From an uncultured Anaerolineae bacterium (GTDB lineage Bacteria; Chloroflexota; Anaerolineae; Aggregatilineales; Phototrophicaceae), in assembly GCA_934216615.1 (NCBI GenBank), contig CAKQCB010000001.1, positions 186,001-250,000 on the forward strand: DNA of 64,000 bases, given 5' to 3'. Within the stretch, counting starts at the first letter, position 1. Each line of letters starts with the position of its first letter. The notes under the pieces are model-generated. The model worked only from the letters and a program-made list of their open reading frames with translations. It was not told the origin of the DNA and searched no databases. The translations under genes were made by a program, and so were the position numbers. This document shows, piece after piece, positions 9,145-17,387 of this stretch.

Positions 9145-9272
9145 TTCGGAAGATTTACCCTGCTGACCGCATCACTTAAAAAAATTTGTGAAGTGGTTTT
9201 AACATAGGTTTACTGGACATCGGAATAAGCGGAAAGTTGTGCTAAACTAAGGGTATAAAAAGGCTACCGCCT

Positions 9273-9485
9273 TTGGATAAAAAACTTTACTGGGATTCAT
9301 CCTATGAAATTGTCCAATGTTTGATGGATTTATACGGGGAAATTGATGTTGAATCCGTCGGCTTGGATCAATTGTATATGTGGGTGATTAACTTGTCTGA
9401 TTTTGCAGACGATCCTGAATTAGTGAATGACGAAATCCTCAAGGGGATTCTTCGGGAATGGTATGAGGAGGTCACTGCTCGATGA
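9273..9485 (+). CDS. iscX: IscX-like Fe-S assembly protein
   Basis: A 70-residue acidic protein with the IscX/YfhJ pattern: W near the start, [14 protein letters not shown], a central [16 protein letters not shown], then [15 protein letters not shown]. In E. coli, IscX binds the cysteine desulfurase IscS and iron, and modulates Fe-S cluster assembly. Here it is not in an isc operon. Its stop overlaps the nuoB start by 4 bases (ATGA), so it is translationally coupled to complex I genes. The start is a TTG at 9273, since no ATG in frame covers the N-terminal Trp region. The cluster-rich NuoB and NuoI downstream fit a role in their maturation (inference). Confidence 0.85.
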   Translation: MDKKLYWDSSYEIVQCLMDLYGEIDVESVGLDQLYMWVINLSDFADDPELVNDEILKGILREWYEEVTAR

Positions 9486-10324
9486 GCGAACTGAACCTGC
9501 GCGAACTGCATAGTCCGGAATTTCCAATTCCAGATGATATGCAGGGAAATGTCGCCATCACCAGTTTGAGCAAGATATATAACTGGGGCCGTCGTTCATC
9601 GATGTGGCCTCTGTTGTTCGGTCTTGCTTGCTGTGCGATTGAGATGATTGCAACGGCTGCCGCGCGGTATGATACCGCGCGTTTTGGGATGGAAGTGATG
9701 CGCGCCAGCCCACGCCAAGCCGACTTAATGATTGTTTCCGGTACAGTCACCAAAAAGATGATTGTGCCTATCGTTCGTTTGTACAACCAAATGCCAGAAC
9801 CGAAATATGTGATGGCGATGGGTGCTTGTGCAAGTGGCGGTGGCCCCTTCAAAGAAGGGTACAACGTGGTTTCGGGCATTGACCAATACGTTCCCGTAGA
9901 CGTCTATGTGCCGGGTTGCCCCCCCACACCGCAAGCGTTGATCAACGGCATGATTGCTTTGCACAAGAAGATTGACGGACAAACATTGTCGAACATGGAC
10001 GATGTGCCGTGGTATGGGGTTGGCCCAGCGGATGCTGTTCCCATCCCGATTCTTGGCCCCGACATTGTTGACCCGCGTCAAATGGATTTGATCCGTCAAA
10101 ATGCAGCGCGTGCGGCAGCCGGTGAAACCTATGGCATCCGTGAGCTTCCCGCTGTAGCCATCACCGCTGTAGAAAACAAAGTTGCCAAACCGAAAGCAGC
10201 TGCGGTTGCTAGCGACGCTGTGAAGAAAGATCAAAATGCTGGCCTGAGCGAAGAAGAAGTTGCGGCTCGTTTGGAACGCCGTATGGAAGCGGTTGCGCGT
10301 AAGCGTGCGCTTCTCGGTAAGTAA
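9482..10324 (+). CDS. nuoB: NADH-quinone oxidoreductase subunit B
   Basis: NuoB carries the terminal N2 [4Fe-4S] cluster of complex I, next to the quinone site. The ligands C50-C51 (GLACCAIEM), C116 (GACASGGG) and C146 (PGCPP) are all present. The core ends near residue 175. After it comes an unusual extension of about 100 residues, ending in a charged helix ([20 protein letters not shown]) that resembles the tail of the nearby NuoI. It overlaps iscX by 4 bases and is followed 16 bases later by nuoCD. At 280 residues it is much longer than most NuoB proteins (about 160-220). Confidence 0.96.
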   Translation: MSELNLRELHSPEFPIPDDMQGNVAITSLSKIYNWGRRSSMWPLLFGLACCAIEMIATAAARYDTARFGMEVMRASPRQADLMIVSGTVTKKMIVPIVRLYNQMPEPKYVMAMGACASGGGPFKEGYNVVSGIDQYVPVDVYVPGCPPTPQALINGMIALHKKIDGQTLSNMDDVPWYGVGPADAVPIPILGPDIVDPRQMDLIRQNAARAAAGETYGIRELPAVAITAVENKVAKPKAAAVASDAVKKDQNAGLSEEEVAARLERRMEAVARKRALLGK

Positions 10325-10340
10325 TGGGGACGGATGAAGA

Positions 10341-12215
10341 ATGACAGATCAACAAACAATGACGCCGTATGACCTTACTGCTGGCGATAACGAAGCGGCA
10401 ATTGCTTATCTAAAACAACAATATCCCGACATCATCGGAAACGATACCCGTCAAGGGTACAGCGGGGTAGTGGTTGATTCTGCGCACCTGCTCAATGTCG
10501 CGCAGACTCTCCGTGACGACCTTGGCTTTGATTATTTGTCGAGCGCCCAAGCGGTGGACTATTTAGGCGTCGAAGATTCGATGGAAATGGTCTATCACGC
10601 TTACCGCACTAGCGGTGGCTCTGCGTTCACTTTTAAAGCGAAGACTTCCCGCGAAAATGCTGAAATTCCATCCTTGATTGATGTATGGCCGGGGGTCGAT
10701 TTCCAAGAACGTGAAGCATACGATCTGTATGGGATTCGTTTTACGGGTCACCCTGACCTGAAGCGCATTTTATTGTGGGATGGTTTTAATGGTCACCCGA
10801 TGCGCAAGGACTGGCAAGAAGCATATTATGAAGAACCTACAAAGCCTTTTGACAGCCGTTGGCCTAAAGGGTATGTTCGCCGTGCTGAAGAACTTAATGC
10901 TTACGGCAAGAACGTAAGTTATCCTGACGACTTTGACCTCTCGCGCTTGAGTGATACCTCTGAACAATCCTTATATAGTGGGATGGGTCTGGGTGTCGAT
11001 GTTGAACAGCTCGAGAGCGAATCTACCTTAAAGACAGATCGTTTGGTGGTGAACCTCGGTCCGCATCACCCTTCCACACACGGCGTGTTCCGCATGGTCG
11101 TCACCTTGAATGGTGAAACCATCGAAGCGCTTGAACCTGTGATGGGGTATTTGCACCGTAACCACGAAAAGATTGGTGAACGTAATACATGGCTTCACAA
11201 CATGCCATTCACCGACCGTTTGGATTATATTTCCAGTATGAGCAATAACCTCGGCTATGCCTTGGGCGTTGAACAACTGCTCTCTGTCGGTGCTCGGTAT
11301 CAACCGCCGACCTACCGCGCTGAAGTAATTCGCGTTTTGATGAGCGAATTGACCCGTATCGTCAATCATATGTGGGCGATTGGCTTCTTGCTCAATGACT
11401 TGGGCGCATTCTTTACGCCAGCACTCTACGCGATTGCTGAACGTGAAAAAATCCTCGACTTCTTTGAAGCGACCGCTGGCAGTCGTTTGATGTGCAACTA
11501 CATGCGCTTTGGGGGCGTGTTCAAAGACATTCCCGAACGTATTCACAGCACATTGACCTATGCCAATGACATGGTTCGCGACTTTAACACGATGGAATAC
11601 CTGACCGAATTGATCACGGAACGGTTACCACGAGGCATCGACGAATTAGATCGCTTCCTAACAGACAGCGAAATCATTCGTGCGCGTACCATTGGGGTAG
11701 GGTATTTGCCGAAAGAAATGGCAATTGCTTACAGCACCGCTGGCCCCTTATTGCGCGGTTCAGGTGTCGCTTACGATGTGCGTAAGGCCGACCCCTACAG
11801 CATTTATGCCGACCTCGACTTTGATGTTTCGGTTCGCCACAACGGCGATATTTATGACCGCTATTTGATCCGTCTCGACGAAATGCGCGAAAGCATCCGC
11901 ATTTTGAAGCAGATTTTGCCACGTTTGGAAAGCACCAAAGGTGAAGCCATCATGGCAGGGAGCAAACTGCACACCCCACGTATCCCCGTGGGTGAAGCGT
12001 ATGGACGTGTTGAAAACCCCAAGGGTGAGTTAGGGTACTATCTCGTCTCTGCTGGGGATTCCAAAGGGACACAAAACCCTTGGCGCTATCACGTTCGCGC
12101 CCCATCGTTCATTAACTTGACCGCACTCGGTCAAATGTGTAAGGGCCAGAAAGTGGCCGATGTTGTCGCTATCTTGGGCAGCATCGACATCGTTCTTGGT
12201 GAAACAGACCGTTAA
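10341..12215 (+). CDS. nuoCD: NADH-quinone oxidoreductase subunits C and D, fused
   Basis: A 624-residue fusion. The first about 200 residues are NuoC (30-kDa subunit): the block [29 protein letters not shown] is its signature. From about residue 230 comes NuoD (49-kDa subunit): [23 protein letters not shown], and the C-terminal RAPSFINL and DIVLGETDR. These form the quinone-binding face with NuoB. Fusions of C and D are known in other bacteria. It lies between nuoB and nuoI in one transcription unit. No stop or frameshift is seen at the fusion joint. Confidence 0.97.
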   Translation: MTDQQTMTPYDLTAGDNEAAIAYLKQQYPDIIGNDTRQGYSGVVVDSAHLLNVAQTLRDDLGFDYLSSAQAVDYLGVEDSMEMVYHAYRTSGGSAFTFKAKTSRENAEIPSLIDVWPGVDFQEREAYDLYGIRFTGHPDLKRILLWDGFNGHPMRKDWQEAYYEEPTKPFDSRWPKGYVRRAEELNAYGKNVSYPDDFDLSRLSDTSEQSLYSGMGLGVDVEQLESESTLKTDRLVVNLGPHHPSTHGVFRMVVTLNGETIEALEPVMGYLHRNHEKIGERNTWLHNMPFTDRLDYISSMSNNLGYALGVEQLLSVGARYQPPTYRAEVIRVLMSELTRIVNHMWAIGFLLNDLGAFFTPALYAIAEREKILDFFEATAGSRLMCNYMRFGGVFKDIPERIHSTLTYANDMVRDFNTMEYLTELITERLPRGIDELDRFLTDSEIIRARTIGVGYLPKEMAIAYSTAGPLLRGSGVAYDVRKADPYSIYADLDFDVSVRHNGDIYDRYLIRLDEMRESIRILKQILPRLESTKGEAIMAGSKLHTPRIPVGEAYGRVENPKGELGYYLVSAGDSKGTQNPWRYHVRAPSFINLTALGQMCKGQKVADVVAILGSIDIVLGETDR

Positions 12216-12277
12216 ACGGAAGCCTATCGCTGGGTAGGAGAGAATTTCCTACCCAGTATTTTCGAGAAGGAGCAGCC

Positions 12278-13114
12278 ATGTACGGATTGGGCATCCTCAA
12301 AGGTTTAGGGGTGACCATTAAGCACTTCATCGACACGTATGTTGAAGATGTGCGTTATTTGGGCCGCGGCTACCTACGCAAAGAAGACTTTCATGTGCGT
12401 CAGGGGCTAAAAGCAAAAGGGATTTACACTGTTGAATATCCCGAAGAAAAAATTGCCGTTCCTGAACGGTTTCGCTATACCCCATTCTTGGTGACAGAAG
12501 ACCTCGATCACCCAGAACGTCCCGGGGAAGATTGGTGTACTAGCTGTGGTATTTGTGCGAAAGTGTGTCCTCCACAATGTATTTGGATTGTGCGTAGTGA
12601 AGACCCTGTGACCAAGCGTCCTGTTCCACAACCACAAGCATTCTTTATTGACATCGACATTTGCATGAACTGTGGTTTCTGCGCAGAATTCTGCCCATTT
12701 GATGCGATCAAGATGGATCACGATTACGAATTGGCCAGCTATGATCGTACTGAATTCCACATTTTTGATAAAGAACGTTTATCCAAACCATTTAGCTACT
12801 GGGCACAAATTGCCCCCACAACTGCCTATGAAGAAGCGGTTGATCGCGGTGGTTGGGAACATACAGATATTCAAAAACAAATGCAAAAGGCGGGTAAGAC
12901 ACCCACCCCGCCAGACGTACATTGGTCAGTTGCAAAAGAACGTGCAAAACCTGAATCTGTCGTTGAAACACCTGTAGCCGAAGCGGTTGCTACAGAAGCC
13001 GCAGCGCCAGAAGCGCCTTCTGCAGAAGACGCCGCAAAAGCGGAACGTCTCGCTAAACGTGAAGCCGCTCTTGCCCGTAAACGTGCAAAAGAACAAGGTG
13101 GCGGCGAAGGCTAA
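12278..13114 (+). CDS. nuoI: NADH-quinone oxidoreductase subunit I
   Basis: A ferredoxin-like subunit that carries clusters N6a and N6b on the electron path to NuoB. The two [4Fe-4S] motifs are intact: C87-x2-C90-x2-C93-x3-C97 (CTSCGICAKVC) and C129-x2-C132-x2-C135-x3-C139 (CMNCGFCAEFC). C101 just after the first motif is extra. After residue 215 there is an Ala/Glu-rich linker and a basic helix (RLAKREAALARKRAKEQ) like the NuoB tail. The ribosome site is GAAGGAG before ATG 12278. An intrinsic terminator follows, so this nuo block stops at B, CD and I. The membrane and NADH-module subunits must be elsewhere. Confidence 0.96.
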   Translation: MYGLGILKGLGVTIKHFIDTYVEDVRYLGRGYLRKEDFHVRQGLKAKGIYTVEYPEEKIAVPERFRYTPFLVTEDLDHPERPGEDWCTSCGICAKVCPPQCIWIVRSEDPVTKRPVPQPQAFFIDIDICMNCGFCAEFCPFDAIKMDHDYELASYDRTEFHIFDKERLSKPFSYWAQIAPTTAYEEAVDRGGWEHTDIQKQMQKAGKTPTPPDVHWSVAKERAKPESVVETPVAEAVATEAAAPEAPSAEDAAKAERLAKREAALARKRAKEQGGGEG

Positions 13115-13129
13115 TCTTGAAATATCTGA

Positions 13130-13158
13130 AAAAAAGCCGAGTCTTCTCGGCTTTTTTT
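13130..13158 (+). terminator. intrinsic terminator after nuoI
   Basis: AGCCGAG (13135-13141) pairs with CTCGGCT (13146-13152) around a 4-base loop, with an A run before and eight T after. It ends the iscX-nuoBCDI unit. Confidence 0.9.
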
Positions 13159-13241
13159 TCATCTCGTGAAAGAATGTAAAAAACGACTTCGTCTAAAAAC
13201 TAAAAGGTGAAGCACGTGAGAAATATCAGTGGAGGATTCTG

Positions 13242-14297
13242 ATGAGTGATCTACAAAGTCGGGTTATGTCGGCACTTTCGACAGTCATTGAGCCTGAACT
13301 TCATCGCGATATTGTATCGCTAAATATGGTGCGTGACCTCACCATTGACGGGTCAACCGCCCGTTTTACTATCGTGTTGACGACCCCCGCTTGCCCATTA
13401 AAATCGGTCTTTATCGAACGCTGTCAAGCGGCTGTCGTGGGCAAAGTGGATGGCATTACCGCAATTGATATTAAGTGGGATGCGCAAGTTCCTACCGATA
13501 AACGGATTACCGGCCGTTTAGATGTTCCCTTCCGCAGTTTGATCGCCGTTGCCAGTGGCAAAGGTGGGGTCGGCAAAAGTACAATTTCGACCAATCTCGC
13601 GGTTGGTTTGGCCGAAGCAGGCGCTAAAGTCGGTTTGATCGATGCGGATATCCTAAACCCGAATGTGCCAATGATGACAGGCGTTGGTAGTATGGTGCGC
13701 CCTGTCGTTGAAAATGAAAAGATGATCCCTATCGAAGCCTACGGCATCAAAGTGATGAGCACTGGCTTTTTAATGGACCCGAATAAACCTTTGATTATGC
13801 GTGGCCCGATGCTTCACAGCGCCATCCGTCAGTTCTTCACGGATGTTAACTGGGGCAAGTTAGATTATATGATTATCGACCTACCGCCGGGCACAGGGGA
13901 CGCACCGTTATCATTGGCACAGTCTTTCCCCCTAACGGGCGCTGTGATCGTCACCCAACCGCAAGAGGTCGCCGTGTCGGACGCACTGCGCAGCATCGCT
14001 ATGTTCGAGACGTTAAACGTGCCGATTCTTGGGGTGGTCGAGAATATGGCTGGTGATTTCTTCGGTGAAGGGGGCGGTGAACGGTTGGCGAACGAACGGA
14101 AAGTTCCTTTCCTCGGGCGAATCCCGCTAGATGCCGAAATTCGCAAGGGCGGTGACTTCGGTCGTCCGGTCGTGGCGCTGCACCCAGAATCCCCTGCAGG
14201 ACAGGCACTTACAGGGATGGTGAATGTAGTCGCGGCACGTGCCAGTGTGGTGATGTTGCAAACTGCGGATGTCATCCCCTTAAACGTGATTGGCTAA
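13242..14297 (+). CDS. Mrp/ApbC-type P-loop ATPase
   Basis: A 351-residue protein with an N-terminal MIP18/DUF59 domain (about 1-85; [13 protein letters not shown]) and a deviant Walker A P-loop ATPase domain ([10 protein letters not shown] near residue 110; DLPPGTGD). The family holds and transfers Fe-S clusters. Typical ApbC/Mrp proteins have a CxxC motif after VENM, used for a bridging cluster. Here the sequence goes directly from VENMAG to [12 protein letters not shown] and the CxxC is missing. The ribosome site GGAGG precedes ATG 13242. The location after nuo genes fits Fe-S maturation. A function other than cluster carriage is possible given the missing cysteines. Confidence 0.92.
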   Translation: MSDLQSRVMSALSTVIEPELHRDIVSLNMVRDLTIDGSTARFTIVLTTPACPLKSVFIERCQAAVVGKVDGITAIDIKWDAQVPTDKRITGRLDVPFRSLIAVASGKGGVGKSTISTNLAVGLAEAGAKVGLIDADILNPNVPMMTGVGSMVRPVVENEKMIPIEAYGIKVMSTGFLMDPNKPLIMRGPMLHSAIRQFFTDVNWGKLDYMIIDLPPGTGDAPLSLAQSFPLTGAVIVTQPQEVAVSDALRSIAMFETLNVPILGVVENMAGDFFGEGGGERLANERKVPFLGRIPLDAEIRKGGDFGRPVVALHPESPAGQALTGMVNVVAARASVVMLQTADVIPLNVIG

Positions 14298-14330
14298 ACC
14301 TCGTTCATCAGGTGATGATACGTGAAATAA

Positions 14331-14365
14331 AAAGCCCGCTGACACACTCCAGCGGGCTTTTTTTA
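14331..14365. terminator. bidirectional terminator between the Mrp gene and a convergent small membrane gene
   Basis: Perfect 10-bp stem (AAAGCCCGCT with AGCGGGCTTT) with a T run at its end and an A run at its start. It serves both convergent genes. Confidence 0.92.
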
Positions 14366-14641
14366 ATCATCCATGCCGATGACTTGAATTTCATCACTGC
14401 TTTTGACGGGGTTATACCGCCCGATGAAAAGCCAAAATGCTGTCGTGAAAAGAAGCGCGGCGATGAGCGCGATCCAGCTTTCGGTGTGCAAGTCGCGGTA
14501 CCACACATAACGTCGTAAAAGCTCGCAGGCGACGAGCGAGATCACAAAGACGATAAATCTTTTTTTAGGTTCGGTGCGTTGCAGGATGAAAAGCAAAATC
14601 GAAAAAACCGCAAAGAGCAAAAAGAGCGTACCCCAATCCAT
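14363..14641 (-). CDS. small three-helix membrane protein
   Basis: A 92-residue protein of unknown function. Three hydrophobic segments are visible: TLFLLFAVFSILLFIL, FIVFVISLVACELL and WIALIAALLFTTAFWLFIG. A basic patch lies between segments 1 and 2, and the C-terminal tail is acidic. I do not recognise a family. It is convergent with the Mrp gene and divergent from the STAS gene. Confidence 0.65.
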   Translation of the reverse strand: MDWGTLFLLFAVFSILLFILQRTEPKKRFIVFVISLVACELLRRYVWYRDLHTESWIALIAALLFTTAFWLFIGRYNPVKSSDEIQVIGMDD

Positions 14642-14741
14642 AAAAAATTTACCTCTACCTGTTTTGAATGGTGTGTATTTTACACGCTCATCACGAACCC
14701 GACATAGAGTATAATTTTCCCCTTAATCAGGAGTTGATGCT

Positions 14742-15077
14742 ATGGTGTCTATTCAAGTTCAACCACATGAAAATATCCTCATCCTGACCCTTCAAGGCGC
14801 GATGACACAAAATAACGTCGCTCAATTTAAAATGCTGTTTGAAGATATGTATGAGAAGGGTTGGCGACAGTTCATTTTTGACTTTGGCGAAGTCACCCAG
14901 TTGGACGGCGCGGGGTTGAGAGAACTTGTGGCGGCTTACCGCACGGCGAAGCGGGTTCGTGGAAATGTGATCTTGGTTCAAGTGCCAGAACCGATTGAAG
15001 AAATTATTGAGAGCGCTGGTTTTCGTGCGGTGTTCCAATTTTCATCAACACAAGAACAAGCGCTCTCTCAGTTTTGA
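14742..15077 (+). CDS. STAS-domain protein (anti-sigma factor antagonist-like)
   Basis: A 111-residue single STAS domain, as in SpoIIAA/RsbV, which control sigma-factor partner switching. The usual phosphorylated motif is D-S-S/A-G-L. Here it reads D55-G56-A57-G58-L59, so both candidate Ser/Thr residues are gone and it is probably not regulated by phosphorylation there. The ribosome site is CAGGAG, and TATAAT at 14710-14715 is a possible -10 box. No anti-sigma kinase gene is adjacent. It could be a constitutive antagonist or a scaffold. Confidence 0.85.
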   Translation: MVSIQVQPHENILILTLQGAMTQNNVAQFKMLFEDMYEKGWRQFIFDFGEVTQLDGAGLRELVAAYRTAKRVRGNVILVQVPEPIEEIIESAGFRAVFQFSSTQEQALSQF

Positions 15078-15078
15078 A

Positions 15079-16713
15079 TCAGTTAAAGATTGCGGATTGT
15101 GCCCCACCGCGCCATGCATTGATATTGTTCAAATTAATCTCTCCAAACGGCGGGCGGAATAAAGCGCAGTCCTCTGCGTTTTCGCCTAAGTCGGTACGTG
15201 GCGCAATCATGGGGTCATTCGGGTTGAAATAATTCCACGTTGCGCGGGAAATCCCTTCGATCAACGGCCACGCGCGGTCATGATTGAAGAAATCGCTCTG
15301 TTCCCATACATAGACTGCGATCACGTAATCATTCCCATTCGGCGGGAATACGATGCCTGCATCCCCATGTACGTTGCTGAGCCATCCGTTTTTATGCGAT
15401 ATTGGCACGCCTTGCGGAATACCACCCTGAAGCAAACGTTCAAGGTCGTTCGCGCTCATGATCTCTAACATATAACGACATTCTTGCTGGGTAATTTCCC
15501 CGTTAGGATACGCCGCAATCAAGCCGGAACCGTAAAATGCGCAGTCATAGATCATGCTGAACAGGGTGCCGAGGTCTTCCGTAGTCGTCTGGTTATACGG
15601 GTCAGCGCCTGTATTAAAGTTGGGGTTTGGGTTCGTGGTCGGGGCAGGGATGGAGCCTAACACTTGATCGCCGCCCAAATACAGCGGTGCTGTAAGGTAT
15701 GAATTGTTCATCCCCAGATATTGCATGGTATTCGTCACACTAGCGATGCCTGTGAAAATATCATTCGTGCCGTTGATCTGCATAATCAAGTTTGAAGAAC
15801 TGTTATTACTACACAACAGTGATTCCACCATCAGATAGGCTTCTTCTTGGGTCGGCTCAAAAAGTAGATTGCGGAAGTAATCCACCATGATCGAAGCTTT
15901 GACGGTTGACGCGGCTGAAAAGGCGATGTCGCTATTAATATGTACTTCAGCGCCTGTTTGGAGGTCCATCACAAAGACCGATGCCACGGTAGATTGCCCG
16001 TCGAAGATAAACCCTTGAGAGTCTAAATAACCGATGATCATGTCCCGTAACGCGGTGATGTCTGGCCGTAAACCGTCCGTACTGGTGACGGGTAGATTGA
16101 TCTGTCGTGAATCGGGATTCCGCAGGGCGTTATCGATCAAGCGGAACGCCGCTTCTTGATCTAAGATATAGCCAGATGACCCGGGGCGTAAGGTGAGCGT
16201 CTGCACATCATAACTGGCTGGCCCGGGCGGACGGTCATAACGGGTGGCAATATCGGCAAGGAATTGGCGAAGCAGTAATTCTTGATAGCTCGCCACCAAG
16301 TTCACATTCAGGGAACTTTCAACCGTGTGCCCTGTCAGATAGCCGATGAAGCGACCCCAAAAACTGCCACCGCCTTCATTGGTCGCGCGCACAGAGGCCA
16401 TCATCGCATCTTGGTTGGTTTGGAAACCGACGGATGCCGGATCAAGCAAGACTGGGCTATCGCTGTACCAAAGCGTGATCGGTTCTGCGTATGCACGTTC
16501 CCAGCGTTGGGCCGCTTCACGCGGGGTTAAATTGCTCACATTGACCCCTGCAACCGTGACATTCCCACCTAAGAGAACATCTTGTTGGCTGAAACGAACG
16601 AGTTCAAATGCAAAAACGGCGATGGCTAAGGCCAATGCCAGCCATCCCATCATCCATAAGAGGGGCATTCGCCGCGCTCTTTGTTTAGTGCCGAGTCCAC
16701 TTAACGATGCCAT
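15079..16713 (-). CDS. membrane-anchored beta-lactamase-fold serine hydrolase
   Basis: 544 residues from ATG 16713. One transmembrane anchor (about 16-37) leads to an extracytoplasmic part. Residues 45-215 resemble the peptidoglycan-binding domain seen with VanW-type proteins (VAGVNVSNLTPREA near 54-68). From about 235 comes a class A beta-lactamase/transpeptidase fold with S269-T-V-K272, S306-S-N308 and K440-N-G442 in place of KTG. KNG could alter substrate choice, so a cell-wall carboxypeptidase or esterase is as likely as a true beta-lactamase. The frame continues to 16815, but that would sit deep in the NUDIX gene. The chosen ATG overlaps the NUDIX stop by 13 bases. ATG 16728 is an alternative. 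Confidence 0.85.
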   Translation of the reverse strand: MASLSGLGTKQRARRMPLLWMMGWLALALAIAVFAFELVRFSQQDVLLGGNVTVAGVNVSNLTPREAAQRWERAYAEPITLWYSDSPVLLDPASVGFQTNQDAMMASVRATNEGGGSFWGRFIGYLTGHTVESSLNVNLVASYQELLLRQFLADIATRYDRPPGPASYDVQTLTLRPGSSGYILDQEAAFRLIDNALRNPDSRQINLPVTSTDGLRPDITALRDMIIGYLDSQGFIFDGQSTVASVFVMDLQTGAEVHINSDIAFSAASTVKASIMVDYFRNLLFEPTQEEAYLMVESLLCSNNSSSNLIMQINGTNDIFTGIASVTNTMQYLGMNNSYLTAPLYLGGDQVLGSIPAPTTNPNPNFNTGADPYNQTTTEDLGTLFSMIYDCAFYGSGLIAAYPNGEITQQECRYMLEIMSANDLERLLQGGIPQGVPISHKNGWLSNVHGDAGIVFPPNGNDYVIAVYVWEQSDFFNHDRAWPLIEGISRATWNYFNPNDPMIAPRTDLGENAEDCALFRPPFGEINLNNINAWRGGAQSAIFN

Positions 16714-17219
16714 GAGGGTGAAGTCCATTGAACTTGTGAAGCGATATTGAGGGCGTTTTGAAACGCTTTTTGCTGAAACGCCATGAGTGGGGGCATATCT
16801 TCTAACGTATGCCAACGATAACTTAATAATTCTGAACTCAACTTGCCGACTTCATGCTGTGTGTAACATAAATAGGCAATATCGAGATGATCTTTAAAGG
16901 GGCGCTCTAACAATAAAAGTGGCCCTACTTCCACCGTCAATTCTAATTCTTCCTGAATCTCACGGGCAACCCCCTTTGCAGGTTCCTCATCACGGTCTAA
17001 CCAACCACCCGGAAACCCCCACGGGGTGCGCGGATGAAAGACATGCTCCACCAGCAAATATTCATTTTTGTCGTTGCGCACGATACCGACTACACCCACG
17101 GTAAAGCGAGGACGGGTGAGTTTGTAAAAGAAACGCGCAAAAGTGATGAGCTGTGGAAAACGACGGAAGAATTTTGCTGTATAGATGTTGAGTGAGGAAG
17201 AATGAGTTGATGATTTCAT
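16701..17219 (-). CDS. NUDIX hydrolase
   Basis: A 172-residue protein with a NUDIX box (GGWLDRDEEP..REIQEELEL) near residues 75-98, which binds Mg and cleaves a nucleoside diphosphate-linked substrate. The first about 40 residues are basic and may form a helix before the fold. The substrate cannot be told from sequence. Its stop overlaps the start of the beta-lactamase-fold gene, suggesting translational coupling, though a functional link is not obvious. Confidence 0.88.
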   Translation of the reverse strand: MKSSTHSSSLNIYTAKFFRRFPQLITFARFFYKLTRPRFTVGVVGIVRNDKNEYLLVEHVFHPRTPWGFPGGWLDRDEEPAKGVAREIQEELELTVEVGPLLLLERPFKDHLDIAYLCYTQHEVGKLSSELLSYRWHTLEDMPPLMAFQQKAFQNALNIASQVQWTSPSWHR

Positions 17220-17387
17220 AGACGTTAACTATAAATCGGTAAGCAGGCAGAGTCAACGTGTTTTTGCCTACGTCATCCCTCTGAAACCTTGATCATTTCG
17301 TGAAGAAAATAAATGTGTTAGAAGGTTTGTTTCTGGTACAATAAGATAACAAGAAACTATCCTTTATGAATTGATTGAGAGATTCCA

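Noticed and set aside
9725..11546. Reverse-strand frames of about 170 codons in nuoB and nuoCD
   Set aside because: Both lie fully inside strongly conserved genes on the other strand and are rich in His/Cys as typical antisense artefacts.
14363..14508. Short frames on both strands near the small membrane gene
   Set aside because: Only the 92-residue frame has three clear membrane helices; the others overlap it and show nothing.
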